Positions 33,752 to 42,639 of a stretch of 64,000 nucleotides of DNA are shown piece after piece (position 1 is the first letter of the stretch; every line of letters begins with the position of its first letter). A program made the translations under genes and the position numbers. This stretch comes from UBA10646 sp046296295. GTDB taxonomy: Bacteria; Bacteroidota; Bacteroidia; Chitinophagales; Chitinophagaceae. Under the pieces are notes generated by a model. That model saw nothing but the letters and a program-made list of their open reading frames with translations. It made no database searches and had not been told where the DNA came from. The stretch covers positions 93,904 to 157,903 of the forward strand of contig JBKBLG010000005.1 of assembly GCA_046296295.1 (NCBI GenBank), in the 5' to 3' direction.

Positions 33752-35836
33752 TTAGTAGTTAACAACATAAGCTCCATCAAAGGGGGTAATATGTGGCCGC
33801 AAAGGTAGGCTGTCGGCCTCGCTTTTCCATCGTTGCAAGCGTTTGTAGCTATTGTTACCATCAATTACAATAGGGGTTTGTGCGTAGTGCTTTGTTATTT
33901 GCCGTAAGGCGATGGGTGGGTTTTTTGTAATTAACACAAACTTAATATTGCGACTATCATACACGGGTATGTACGAGCTGTTCACAACAACAATACCTTG
34001 CTTTCCGAGCCAAATTAAATGTGCTTGTTTAGTTACATGCGGTAACGAAACTACTTGCTCTGTTCGGTGCATAATGCGTGAAGGCTGTAGATGAAAGTTG
34101 CGTAAAAAATCATCTTTGAGTAAAGCAGTATCGCCAATGAACTGATGCTCAAAACCTTGTACTACATCAATAGCTGTATGTTTGGGTACGTTATATACAA
34201 TTATTTTTTGTTGTTGGCTGCATTGGTAATAATGTATGCTTCTACTTGTTAACATGAGTAATAAGCTGGTGGTACCGATATAGAGGTATTTTTTTTCCTT
34301 ACGGTAAATGAATGCCGCGGTTAGTAGCAATGCTAATAATAGTAGTGCTGCTTCGGGTATGGTGATATATAATTGTTGTAATGTGGTAAATGGTAATTGG
34401 TTGATATCAGCAACAAACTGATTTAACCACCAAATACATGCTTGTACTGCTATACCAATATAAGTTGCAACAGTGCTACTAATGAATGCCATTAGTAAGA
34501 GTAACATAAGTGCATATAAAATGAGTCCGGATACGGGTACGGCAAGTAAGTTACTGATTAAAAATACCAAGGGAAATTGATGAAAATGATACACTATAAA
34601 TGGAAGTGTTAATACTTGTGCTGCTAGTGTTAGCGCAAGCATTTGCCAGATGTTATGCAACAGAGGTTGTGTTACATAAATAAGTTGACTAATTAACTTT
34701 TGAAATAAAGCAATACTAGCTACAGCACTAAAACTGAGCTGAAAGCCTACATCCCAAAGACAAAATGGATTGAATAGCAACATTACACAAGCGGCACCTG
34801 CTAATGTGTTTAATAAGTAATGCTTACGTTGCATACTATCGGCAACTATGATGCATGAGAACATAATAGCCGAACGTAGAATAGAAGGGGCAGCACCTGC
34901 TACAAGCGTGAATAGCCATAGAACCAATAAGCTAAACATTGCCTTGAACCAGCGATAACGATGTGGCACTTTTCGGAAGAGTAATTGTAAGAGGCCATAA
35001 ATCATACCGAGGTGTAGGCCACTTATGGCAATGATATGTACTACACCTGTATTGCTGTAAGCTTGTACAAGTTCTCTATCAAGATAATCTCTAACACCAA
35101 TGAGTAGAGCGGTGGCAATGGCGGCTTCATCTTTTTCAGGTATGTATTGTTGTAGTGTATGGGTTGCCTTTTGTCGAATATTTAAAATGAGTGTTTGTAA
35201 TGTGTTTGTGTTGCTTGTGGGTAGTAGTTGCCATTTACCGTAAGGGATAAATGCTTGTGCATAAATATGCTGTTGGGCAGTGTAAGTAGCATAGTTGAAG
35301 CTGCCGGGGTTACCAGCATTTCTAATTGGTTGTAGGCCTTTGATGATAAGGGTTTGTCCGTATTGTAAGTTGGGTGTACTATCGGCTTGTGTTATATATA
35401 ATAAAATATAGCCGGTTGTTGCCTGCCATTGTTGTGCTTGCCAAACGGCATTAGCCTTGGCGAGTATCTTGTAACTTCTTGTTTTTTTAACGGGTGGTTC
35501 AAGTAGCGTTATGTGAGTGTGAGTGGTATCGCTAATGAAATGTTGAATACAATTTGGCTGCTTGTTCCATTGGTGCAACCAACAAAGCTGTATGCCCAAC
35601 ATTGTAATGAAGCATTGTAGGCTAGCGCCTGTTACCCATGGGTATTTGTAATGCCATTTAAACGTATACTTGGGTAATATTACAACAATAGTTAAGGTAA
35701 CAGTAGCTACTAACCACCATATTGGGTGTGCTATGTTGTAATACCATTGTAATAGTATGCCAATACAAAGTGGTATTAGTAACCTTAAAAAGGGAATACG
35801 TTTTAAAAGTGGTATGGTTTGGTAGCTTGCTGGCAT
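33752..35836 (-). CDS. comEC: ComEC/Rec2-type DNA-uptake channel protein
   Basis: A 694-residue multi-pass membrane protein that carries transforming DNA across the inner membrane. The N-terminal helices precede an OB-like region (LQYGQTLIIKGLQPIRNAGNPGSFNYATY), and the competence domain follows with YSNTGVVHIIAISGLHLGMIYGLL and the TM helices after it. The C-terminal part lacks the HxHxDH metal site of full-length ComEC, as in many Bacteroidota. Three copies of the iterated word lie within this gene (33897, 34297 and 35232), read as ALRQ, IYRK and PYGKW. It precedes purH. Confidence 0.9.
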   Translation of the reverse strand: MPASYQTIPLLKRIPFLRLLIPLCIGILLQWYYNIAHPIWWLVATVTLTIVVILPKYTFKWHYKYPWVTGASLQCFITMLGIQLCWLHQWNKQPNCIQHFISDTTHTHITLLEPPVKKTRSYKILAKANAVWQAQQWQATTGYILLYITQADSTPNLQYGQTLIIKGLQPIRNAGNPGSFNYATYTAQQHIYAQAFIPYGKWQLLPTSNTNTLQTLILNIRQKATHTLQQYIPEKDEAAIATALLIGVRDYLDRELVQAYSNTGVVHIIAISGLHLGMIYGLLQLLFRKVPHRYRWFKAMFSLLVLWLFTLVAGAAPSILRSAIMFSCIIVADSMQRKHYLLNTLAGAACVMLLFNPFCLWDVGFQLSFSAVASIALFQKLISQLIYVTQPLLHNIWQMLALTLAAQVLTLPFIVYHFHQFPLVFLISNLLAVPVSGLILYALMLLLLMAFISSTVATYIGIAVQACIWWLNQFVADINQLPFTTLQQLYITIPEAALLLLALLLTAAFIYRKEKKYLYIGTTSLLLMLTSRSIHYYQCSQQQKIIVYNVPKHTAIDVVQGFEHQFIGDTALLKDDFLRNFHLQPSRIMHRTEQVVSLPHVTKQAHLIWLGKQGIVVVNSSYIPVYDSRNIKFVLITKNPPIALRQITKHYAQTPIVIDGNNSYKRLQRWKSEADSLPLRPHITPFDGAYVVNY

Positions 35837-35907
35837 AGTAATAGTTTAACACTATCTCAATGCCAACACTAGTTCAAAATATAAAAAATATATAGTTAAA
35901 CAAAAAA

Positions 35908-36378
35908 TTATACCATTTTATCGGCACAGCAGCTACTTGCAAAAGCCTCAGGCTTCGCCTTAAATGCAAAGCCCATACCTAAAATATAACCCATAGCTTC
36001 TTTCAAAGCATCGTTACTTTTAAATTGCGGATTGGTATTGATATCGGCATGCACTTCCATATCTACCTGATAGGTAATGAATAAGTCGCAAAGCTCGTAA
36101 GCAATTTCAATACTTTTAGCAACTTCTGTAAGCATACGTTCTTTCAGGTGAAATGGCTGCGTACTTTTTTCGTTGTGTATGTACATGAAACCACCGTTGT
36201 GTTCTCTTAAAAAAACGATGACGGTAGCAAATTCTGTTTCCGCTCCCTTTACTTGGCTATCGGTTCCGATACATACTTTCAGTTTTGTTCCTTTGGCTGT
36301 TTCTTTTTGAATGGCTTCTTCTACTGCGTCTTTGATAGGGAGTTGGATGGGTTCGCCGTTAAACTTTCTCCAACGCAT
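35908..36378 (-). CDS. YkuK-type ribonuclease H-like protein (DUF458)
   Basis: From ATG 36378 (MRWRKFNGE) the protein has 156 residues; the frame is open 13 codons further. LKVCIGTDSQVKGAETEFATVIVFLREHNGGF is the first beta sheet of the RNase H-like fold with an acidic Asp, and MEVHADINTNPQFKSNDALKEAMGYILGMGFAFKAKPEAFASSCCADK is the conserved C-terminal half, with Asp residues in place to bind metal. The family is related to B. subtilis YkuK; its substrate is unknown. Confidence 0.85.
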   Translation of the reverse strand: MRWRKFNGEPIQLPIKDAVEEAIQKETAKGTKLKVCIGTDSQVKGAETEFATVIVFLREHNGGFMYIHNEKSTQPFHLKERMLTEVAKSIEIAYELCDLFITYQVDMEVHADINTNPQFKSNDALKEAMGYILGMGFAFKAKPEAFASSCCADKMV

Positions 36379-36486
36379 AGTGTAATATGTTTTATGGAAA
36401 TTACCAATCAATACCACAACCGTATGCTTTTGTGTATGATGTTATTATTAACAGTATGTGCATAAGCTTGCCGTATAACACAAAAA

Positions 36487-36517
36487 CTTGTTACGCACAA
36501 TAGCGTTTTTATCTTTG
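36487..36517 (+). promoter_or_regulatory. Promoter of the batD-like gene
   Basis: CTTG (36487-36490), 19 bases, then TATCTTTG (36510-36517), close to the Bacteroidota TTTG/TAnnTTTG consensus, with the ATG 6 bases further on. The leader would be very short. Confidence 0.55.
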
Positions 36518-36522
36518 AAACA

Positions 36523-38160
36523 ATGCGAGTTATCCTTTTCTTTTTTTCTTTTTGTTGGTTTGTGGTGGCAAGTGCACAACCATCGGTACAGCTACGTGTA
36601 GCCCCGTTGGTAACTACTACGCAAGGCACCGTAAAAGCTACGTACACCATTGCTTATCAGCGTAACTTACCAAATATCAATTTTCCTGAATTTAAAGGCT
36701 GGCGGGTAATTGAGGGCCCCATACAAGCTAGTACTAAGCGAATTAATGATGGCGGCACTACTTACGTAAATACATATACTTACACCTTACAACCGCAGCA
36801 AGTCGGAAGCATTACCGTACCCGGTTTGGGGGTTGAAATTCAAGGAAAATACTTAGAAGCTTTGGCTGCAGTAGTAGTGGTAAAAGATACTGCTACCACC
36901 AATAACCTACTTCCAAGTTTATTAGGTGTTGATGCAGCAGCTTGGAAAAAATTACCACAACAAAAGAAAGGACAATCGCTAGATGCCTATATCAACGAAA
37001 ACTGTTTTGCCACCGTTGAAGTGAGCAGTAACAAGGTGTTTCAATACCAACCTATATTAGTTACCTACAAATTGTACAGAGCTATAAAAGCACAGTCGAA
37101 GGTAGTTGCGTTTCCTCAATTTGATGGGTTCACTGTAATTGAAAATACTACCGATGAACCTGCTACTACCGAAACCAAAAACAATCGATTATATCGTGTA
37201 GATATTATTAGAAAAGTACAGCTGATTCCGTTAGAAGCTAAAACCTATACACTCGATAATGCAACTGTAGAAAACAATATTGAGTTGAATAATAATGGCA
37301 GCTTGCAGCAAGTGCAATTGCTAACGCATACCAATAAGCCAACAATAGAAGTACAACATTTACCGCAAGGTATGCCAACTAATACACCACCTATTGTTGG
37401 TACATTTAAGGTAACAAGTAATTTGCCAGATACAGTTGAAAAAGGAAAAGCATTTGAATGGATCCTTACGGTAAAAGGAAATGGATATTTACCAACTTAT
37501 GATATTGCACCTGTTACATGGCCTAAAGGTGTTAAGTACTATGAAACAACGTACGACGATACTATTCAACAGTTACAGTTTCCACAATACATTGAACGAA
37601 CTTATCGCATTACTTTAGCTGCAAGCGATACAGGAACCCTTTCATTACCAACACTACAATGGGTGTATTTTAATACTACTACCAAACGTGTCGATACACT
37701 TCAGATGAACGATGCATTCACTAAAGTAATACCGGCTACTGCCGTTATGAATACTGTTGCTGCTGCCATGTATAAGCCTGTTGGCAACACTGATTTACTA
37801 TTTGTACTAGCTGGTATTATTGTAATTGTTGTGTTAATATTATGGGTGTACTTTAAAAAAAATAATACCCACACCGATAAGCAATTAGCCGATGCTAGTG
37901 CACAATTGCAGCAAGTTACTTCGTGGAATGCAGCAGCAGCTTTGTATCAACTGTACGATGTAGGGGCTGGAGAGCCTTTTTTGCTAGCTGCCATTGCTTG
38001 GTTAAAACAATATCAGCAACATTATCCATTGCAGCATACGCAAGAGGTGAGCAATTGGTTGGTGCAATTGCAAACTGCTTTGTATGCACCACAACTTACC
38101 AATGCTATCGATGAAGATAGTGTTCGTAAGGTATTGCAAGGTTTCTTAAAAATGCACTAA
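36523..38160 (+). CDS. BatD family protein
   Basis: A 545-residue protein with a signal peptide (RVILFFFSFCWFVVASAQ), tandem beta-rich domains (VQLRVAPLVTTTQGTVKATYTIAY; FPEFKGWRVIEGP; SLDAYINENCFATVEVSSNKVFQYQPILVTYKLYRAI, typical BatD), one transmembrane helix near residue 430 (LLFVLAGIIVIVVLILWVYF) and a C-terminal cytoplasmic helical region. BatD belongs to the Bat aerotolerance operon in Bacteroidota, but here batA/B/C are not nearby, so it stands alone or serves another MoxR-type complex. A copy of the iterated word (37464) encodes LTVKG. Its stop overlaps the convergent response regulator by 4 bases. Confidence 0.85.
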   Translation: MRVILFFFSFCWFVVASAQPSVQLRVAPLVTTTQGTVKATYTIAYQRNLPNINFPEFKGWRVIEGPIQASTKRINDGGTTYVNTYTYTLQPQQVGSITVPGLGVEIQGKYLEALAAVVVVKDTATTNNLLPSLLGVDAAAWKKLPQQKKGQSLDAYINENCFATVEVSSNKVFQYQPILVTYKLYRAIKAQSKVVAFPQFDGFTVIENTTDEPATTETKNNRLYRVDIIRKVQLIPLEAKTYTLDNATVENNIELNNNGSLQQVQLLTHTNKPTIEVQHLPQGMPTNTPPIVGTFKVTSNLPDTVEKGKAFEWILTVKGNGYLPTYDIAPVTWPKGVKYYETTYDDTIQQLQFPQYIERTYRITLAASDTGTLSLPTLQWVYFNTTTKRVDTLQMNDAFTKVIPATAVMNTVAAAMYKPVGNTDLLFVLAGIIVIVVLILWVYFKKNNTHTDKQLADASAQLQQVTSWNAAAALYQLYDVGAGEPFLLAAIAWLKQYQQHYPLQHTQEVSNWLVQLQTALYAPQLTNAIDEDSVRKVLQGFLKMH

Positions 38161-38864
38161 GGCGTGAACTTATACCCCATGCCTCTTACACTATGAAAGT
38201 ATTGCGGGTGCCGGCTATCGGGTTCAAAGTATTTTCTAAAGTTCAAAATAAAATTATCGATAGTACGGGTATTCGGATACACACTGTAACCCCATACTAT
38301 CTGCAATATTTTTTCGCGTGTTACTACTTCGTTTTTATTGGCAATAAGCAGTTTTAGTAACATGGCTTCTTTGCTACTAAGGCTCACCAACTCGCCTTGC
38401 CATGTGGTTGCTGTTTGTGCTTTAAAATCTACCTTACCAGTTCCAATGGTAATACTATCTTCTTCGAGTGTATTTTCTTTAGTTTGTATTTTCTTGTTTT
38501 TGTCTACTAGTTTTTCAACACGTAGCAAGAGTTCTTCTAAATGAAAAGGTTTGGTTAAATAATCGTCGGCACCTTTTTTTAAACCTGCCACTCTATCGCT
38601 ACCGCTGGCTTTAGCACTTAAAATTAAAATAGGCGTTTCGCTATTATGTATGCGAATGGTTTCGGTTGCTTGCAGGCCGTCTATTTCAGGTATCATCACA
38701 TCCATAATGATGAGGTCAAAATACGCTTGCTCAAATGCTTGAATTGCTTGTGTTCCGTTGTAAGCCGAAGTAATTTCGTAACCCTCTAACTCTAGGTTCA
38801 GTTTGAGGGTATGATGTAAATTTTCTTCATCTTCCACCAAAAGAATAGTTCCTTTTTTATTCAT
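38157..38864 (-). CDS. OmpR-family response regulator
   Basis: A 235-residue two-component regulator. The receiver has acidic DEE (11-14), the phosphoacceptor Asp at about 55 (LIIMDVMIPEIDGL), SAK near 84 and KPF near 108. The winged-helix DNA-binding domain (VDFKAQTATTWQGELVSLSSKEAMLLKLL ... VWGYSVYPNTRTIDNFILNFRKYFEPDSRHPQYFHSVRGMGYKF) is the OmpR/PhoB type. It overlaps the upstream histidine kinase by 8 bases, a co-translated pair. The signal sensed is unknown. Confidence 0.95.
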   Translation of the reverse strand: MNKKGTILLVEDEENLHHTLKLNLELEGYEITSAYNGTQAIQAFEQAYFDLIIMDVMIPEIDGLQATETIRIHNSETPILILSAKASGSDRVAGLKKGADDYLTKPFHLEELLLRVEKLVDKNKKIQTKENTLEEDSITIGTGKVDFKAQTATTWQGELVSLSSKEAMLLKLLIANKNEVVTREKILQIVWGYSVYPNTRTIDNFILNFRKYFEPDSRHPQYFHSVRGMGYKFTP

Positions 38865-39843
38865 GTGTTATAGCACTTAATGTAATTGTGAAAGTTGCGC
38901 CACCGCCCGATGTGTCATTTACCGTAAGGTTACCTTTATGGTCGGTAATTACTTTTTTGCAAATAAACAAACCCAAGCCGGTGCCTTTGTTATTACGGGT
39001 ATTCTCGTTACCGGTTCGATAAAATTTTTCAAAGATTTTTCTTTTTTCATCGTCGGGTATACCAGTGCCACGGTCGGCTACTTGCAATACAGCATTGTGA
39101 TTTATTTGTGCTAGTGAAATGGTAATGTTAGACTGGGTATATTTTACAGCATTTTCAATTAAATTACTTATTACAAGTTGCAACAGTACAGCTTCGCCAA
39201 GAACGTGAATATTAGGTTGAATTACTTGCGTAAATGTGCGTTGCGGATAACGTTGTTCAAATGCAGCAATTACTTGTGTAACCAACTCGCTAAAATGTAA
39301 AGGTTGTTTGTGTAAGTTGTAAGCACCAGCTTCGAGTTGAGAAGAAATTAGAATATTGCTTACTAATTGATTTAAGCGGTCGCTTTCTACCAAGGTATTA
39401 TTCACAAGTAGCTGTACTTGCTGCTCGTTAAGTTTTCGTTTTTGAAGTGTTTCGAGGTTTAGGCGTGTAATGGCAATAGGTGTTTTGAGTTCGTGTGTAA
39501 CTGCCATCATAAAATTTTGTTGTTGGCGGTTAAGTTTTATTTGCTTTTGAGTAGCTCGATACACGAAAATTGCACCGAGCAAAATGATGCATAAAAAGGT
39601 TACACCTTCGCCAATGTATTGAGATATTTTTCGCTGGCGGTAGCCTTCAATATCGTTATACATTTTTTCATAATCGGGCATGTCTTTATTAAGTTCCAAT
39701 AGCCGTAATTGAAACATTAACTCATTTTGCTGCCATAAACTAATAAACCACCAGATAAGCGCAGCAATAATGTAAGCCAGCAACACCCAAAAAACAAGTG
39801 TTATAACCTTCAGGCGATATTTTTTATAAAATGTCAACGGCAT
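38857..39843 (-). CDS. Sensor histidine kinase
   Basis: From ATG 39843 the protein has 328 residues; the frame runs further but the -7 box TACCTTTG lies just upstream of this ATG. Two membrane helices (about 14-33 and 80-95) flank a short periplasmic loop. The phosphoacceptor His is at about 117 in MMAVTHELKTPIAI. N, G1 and G2 boxes are LVISNLIENAVKYT, VADRGTGIPDD and GTGLGLFICKKV. GNLTVNDTS at 38916-38929 is encoded by a copy of the iterated word. Works with the response regulator downstream. Confidence 0.93.
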   Translation of the reverse strand: MPLTFYKKYRLKVITLVFWVLLAYIIAALIWWFISLWQQNELMFQLRLLELNKDMPDYEKMYNDIEGYRQRKISQYIGEGVTFLCIILLGAIFVYRATQKQIKLNRQQQNFMMAVTHELKTPIAITRLNLETLQKRKLNEQQVQLLVNNTLVESDRLNQLVSNILISSQLEAGAYNLHKQPLHFSELVTQVIAAFEQRYPQRTFTQVIQPNIHVLGEAVLLQLVISNLIENAVKYTQSNITISLAQINHNAVLQVADRGTGIPDDEKRKIFEKFYRTGNENTRNNKGTGLGLFICKKVITDHKGNLTVNDTSGGGATFTITLSAITHE

Positions 39844-39854
39844 GGTAAGCTGTG

Positions 39855-39886
39855 CAAAGGTAAGCCAAGAAAGGCCGTTATCTTTG
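39855..39886. promoter_or_regulatory. Divergent -7 boxes between the histidine kinase and pyrD
   Basis: On the minus strand TACCTTTG (39862-39855) lies 11 bases before the kinase ATG; on the plus strand TATCTTTG (39879-39886) lies 4 bases before the pyrD ATG. Both fit TAnnTTTG. The two promoters are back to back within 47 bases, so the pyrD transcript would be nearly leaderless. Neither has a clear -33 TTTG at the ideal spacing. Confidence 0.5.
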
Positions 39887-39890
39887 CGAT

Positions 39891-40946
39891 ATGTTATATC
39901 AGGTTGCAAGGTCTGTCTTATTTCAGTTTCCGCCAGAGCAGGTACATCATTTTTCGATGCATGCTTTACGTAAGGCGCTTGAATGGCCTATTGTTGGCCA
40001 ACTCATTCGAAAGATGTATCATGTGCAATACCCCCAGCCGGTAGAAGCTTTCGGACTAACCTTTGCCAATCCGGTGGGTTTAGGTGCCGGCTTCGATAAA
40101 AATGCTCATTACTTACGTGCATTATCGGCACTTGGTTTTGGTCATGTAGAAGTGGGTACAGTAACACCCAAGCCACAACCCGGCAATGAACAGCCTCGCT
40201 TGTTTCGATTACCGCAAGATAAAGCACTCATTAATCGTATGGGCTTTAACAATAACGGTGTTAGAGCAGTGGCGGGTCGCCTCATTAAATGGCGGGAATC
40301 AGAAGCTAAGGCACCTACTAGTAACATGATTATTGGAGGTAATTTGGGCAAAAACAAAGAAACTGATAACGATGAGGCTTGGAAAGATTACGAGATATGT
40401 TTTCAAGCATTGTTTGAATATGTAGATTACTTTACAGTAAATGTGAGTAGCCCCAATACCCCCGGCCTAAGAGCCCTGCAAGAAAAAGACGCATTGCTCA
40501 AAATTCTTGGCCATTTACAACATATCAATCAAGGTAAAGCACAACCTAAGCCCATCTTGCTTAAAATAGCACCCGATTTAACGCACGAACAGCTCGATGA
40601 CATTGTAGTACTAGCCAACCAGGTACAACTATCAGGTATTGTAGCCACCAATACCACTATTAGCCGCCATAACTTAACAACACCATCGCAACAAATACAT
40701 GCTATTGGTATGGGAGGGTTAAGTGGCCTGCCCGTGCAAGCCATGAGTACCGCTGTAGTAAAATACTTAAACGAACAGCTACAAGGAAAAATTCCCATCA
40801 TTGCAAGTGGCGGCATTTTTACTGGCGCCGATGCCGAAGCAAAGCTACAAGCGGGTGCAACATTAGTGCAGGTATGGACTGGCTTCGTATATCAGGGGCC
40901 TGCAATAGTGCAACAAATTTGTAACCACTTAGCCAAGCATATATAG
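39891..40946 (+). CDS. pyrD: Dihydroorotate dehydrogenase, class 2 (quinone)
   Basis: A 351-residue flavoenzyme for the fourth step of pyrimidine synthesis, membrane-attached and quinone-linked. The N-terminal amphipathic helix region LYQVARSVLFQFPPEQVHHFSMHAL is the class 2 signature. FGLTFANPVGLGAGFDKNA, VEVGTVTPKPQPGNEQPRLFRLPQDKALINRMGFNN and NVSSPNTPGLRALQ contain the FMN and orotate sites, with the catalytic Ser in the last motif. The barrel ends with IIASGGIFTGADAEAKLQAGATLVQVWTG. Next to it on the same strand is terC. Confidence 0.96.
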   Translation: MLYQVARSVLFQFPPEQVHHFSMHALRKALEWPIVGQLIRKMYHVQYPQPVEAFGLTFANPVGLGAGFDKNAHYLRALSALGFGHVEVGTVTPKPQPGNEQPRLFRLPQDKALINRMGFNNNGVRAVAGRLIKWRESEAKAPTSNMIIGGNLGKNKETDNDEAWKDYEICFQALFEYVDYFTVNVSSPNTPGLRALQEKDALLKILGHLQHINQGKAQPKPILLKIAPDLTHEQLDDIVVLANQVQLSGIVATNTTISRHNLTTPSQQIHAIGMGGLSGLPVQAMSTAVVKYLNEQLQGKIPIIASGGIFTGADAEAKLQAGATLVQVWTGFVYQGPAIVQQICNHLAKHI

Positions 40947-40959
40947 TAAAGGCTTCACC

Positions 40960-40967
40960 TATATTTG
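40960..40967 (+). promoter_or_regulatory. -7 box upstream of terC
   Basis: TATATTTG fits TAnnTTTG and sits 26 bases before the terC ATG. The -33 box is not clear. Confidence 0.4.
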
Positions 40968-40993
40968 AGCTGAAATTGTAATTACCCTCCCTT

Positions 40994-41785
40994 ATGGAAC
41001 ACTTATTAACGGTGGATAGCATCATTAGCCTAGTGGTGCTTATTATTTTAGAAGTTGTACTTGGTATCGATAATGTAATTTTTGTAAGTATTATTATGAA
41101 TCGCTTGCCAGAGGCAGAACGTCCGAAAGCACGCCTCTTCTGGATGATACTTGGTATTACCACACGTAGCTTATTATTATTAGGTTTAGGCTGGTTGCTC
41201 GCACAAAAAGGAAAGTCATTGTTCACCCTTGCGGGTAAAGGCTTTGACTTAGCGAGTTTGGTAATGCTACTTGGTGGTTTATTCTTGATTTATAAAACAG
41301 TAAAAGAAATACACCATAAGCTAGAAGGCGAAGAAGAAGCAAGTTATGGCGATACGGCAAAAAAGCTTGGTTTCGGTGCAGCTATCGGCCAAATAATGTT
41401 GATTGATATGGTTTTTAGCTTCGATAGTATAATTACTGCCGGCGGTACAGCCAAGCACATTGAAATTATGATTGCTGCAGTAATAGTTGCTATGATTGTG
41501 ATGTTTTTATTTAGTCCTGCTATTGCTGCTTTTGTACATAAGCATCCTACCATTAAAATGTTGGCATTAAGCTTTTTGGTGATGATAGGTTTAACGCTTT
41601 TGGTAGAAGGCTGGGATAGCGAAAAAGCACACGACTTGCACTTGAAAAACTACGTGTACTTCGCTATGGCCTTCTCATTCGTGGTAGAAATGCTCAATAT
41701 GCGATTACGCAAAAAATCGGCACACCCGGTAGAACTGCGTTCGCCTAAGTTAGAAGAAAAACCCGAAGGCGATATGGCCAAATAA
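40994..41785 (+). CDS. TerC family membrane protein
   Basis: A 263-residue membrane protein with about seven helices. The family hallmarks are LIILEVVLGIDNVIFVSII, ARLFWMILGITTRSLLLLGLGWLL, FGAAIGQIMLIDMVFSFDSIITAGG and the late SFLVMIGLTLLVEGW. The conserved Asp residues in GIDN and SFDS lie in helices and probably bind metal (manganese or other cations). TerC relatives aid metal loading of exoenzymes or tellurite resistance. The C-terminus is a charged tail. It is followed by the TTACGTAA form of the iterated word. Confidence 0.92.
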   Translation: MEHLLTVDSIISLVVLIILEVVLGIDNVIFVSIIMNRLPEAERPKARLFWMILGITTRSLLLLGLGWLLAQKGKSLFTLAGKGFDLASLVMLLGGLFLIYKTVKEIHHKLEGEEEASYGDTAKKLGFGAAIGQIMLIDMVFSFDSIITAGGTAKHIEIMIAAVIVAMIVMFLFSPAIAAFVHKHPTIKMLALSFLVMIGLTLLVEGWDSEKAHDLHLKNYVYFAMAFSFVVEMLNMRLRKKSAHPVELRSPKLEEKPEGDMAK

Positions 41786-41788
41786 TCT

Positions 41789-41801
41789 ATTTACGTAAGT
41801 A
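41789..41801 (+). repeat. TTACGTAA form of the iterated word after terC
   Basis: ATTTACGTAAGTA, matching 13 bases of the 17-mer at 17634 and 58904. It sits three bases after the terC stop. Confidence 0.5.
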
Positions 41802-41816
41802 TATTTTAAATGTTAT

Positions 41817-42560
41817 ATGCGAGTAATTCCATTATCAGAAGGCAGCTTTACCATTGATAAAACGAAAGTGTTTGTTCCTTTTCAAAAAGAAACCGACGAT
41901 TTGCAAGATCGTAGCATCGGCAGCCTTTTGGTAGAGGTACAACCCTTTGTTGTTATCACGGAGAAAGATGTGCTATTGCTCGATGGTGGATTAGGCTTTA
42001 CAGTAAATGGCAGCTTACAGTTGTACCATAACTTACGAGAGCATAACATAGCACCGGAGCATGTTACCAAAGTATTGATGACGCACCTGCACAAAGATCA
42101 TGCAGGTGGTATTACACGAAAAGATCATTTAGGTAATTATCATTTAAGTTTTCCGAATGCTACTTACTACATACAAGCCGAAGAATTGGCATATGCGTTT
42201 GATATCGGCTTCCCTAGCTACTTAACCGAAGAGCTGATGGTACTGCAAAACCATCGGCAAGTACAACTCTTACATGGCAATGGAACTATTGATGCATCTA
42301 TAAGTTACGAGGTTACCGGTGCTCATAGTAAGTTTCATCAAGTATTCTGGATAACAGAAAATGACGATGTTTTTTTCTTTGGCGGCGATGATGCACCACA
42401 GCTCGGACAAATGCGTAAGCGATACAGTGCCAAGTACGATTTTGATGGCAAGTTGGCCATGGAGCTTCGGCACCAATGGTGGGAGCAAGGCCAACGAGAA
42501 GGGTGGACTTTCTTGTTCTATCACGATGTAAAGCACCCTTATTACAGTTGGAAGTTATAG
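41817..42560 (+). CDS. MBL-fold metallo-hydrolase
   Basis: A 247-residue metallo-beta-lactamase-fold hydrolase. The metal motif LMTHLHKDHAGGI (HxHxDH) is at about residues 88-100, GAHSKFHQVFWI and GGDDAP supply the later His/Asp ligands, and YHDVKHPYYSW the last His. The N-terminus LLVEVQPFVVITEKDVLLLDGGLG is typical of AttM/lactonase-like members. The substrate is unknown; lactones or other esters are possible. It starts at ATG 41817, 31 bases after terC. Confidence 0.83.
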   Translation: MRVIPLSEGSFTIDKTKVFVPFQKETDDLQDRSIGSLLVEVQPFVVITEKDVLLLDGGLGFTVNGSLQLYHNLREHNIAPEHVTKVLMTHLHKDHAGGITRKDHLGNYHLSFPNATYYIQAEELAYAFDIGFPSYLTEELMVLQNHRQVQLLHGNGTIDASISYEVTGAHSKFHQVFWITENDDVFFFGGDDAPQLGQMRKRYSAKYDFDGKLAMELRHQWWEQGQREGWTFLFYHDVKHPYYSWKL

Positions 42561-42563
42561 GTA

Positions 42564-42577
42564 CCTTACGGTAAATG
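42564..42577 (+). repeat. Iterated word after the MBL gene
   Basis: CCTTACGGTAAATG, three bases after the MBL stop codon, in the 79-base gap before the Sua5-type gene. Confidence 0.75.
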
Positions 42578-42639
42578 TAGAATGCTAACCTGATATTCGT
42601 TAGGCGATAGCTATAGCGCAATTCATATACTTTTGTAGT

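Noticed and set aside
42313..42621. 102-residue minus-strand frame opposite the MBL gene
   Set aside because: Overlaps a conserved enzyme and shows no protein family features.
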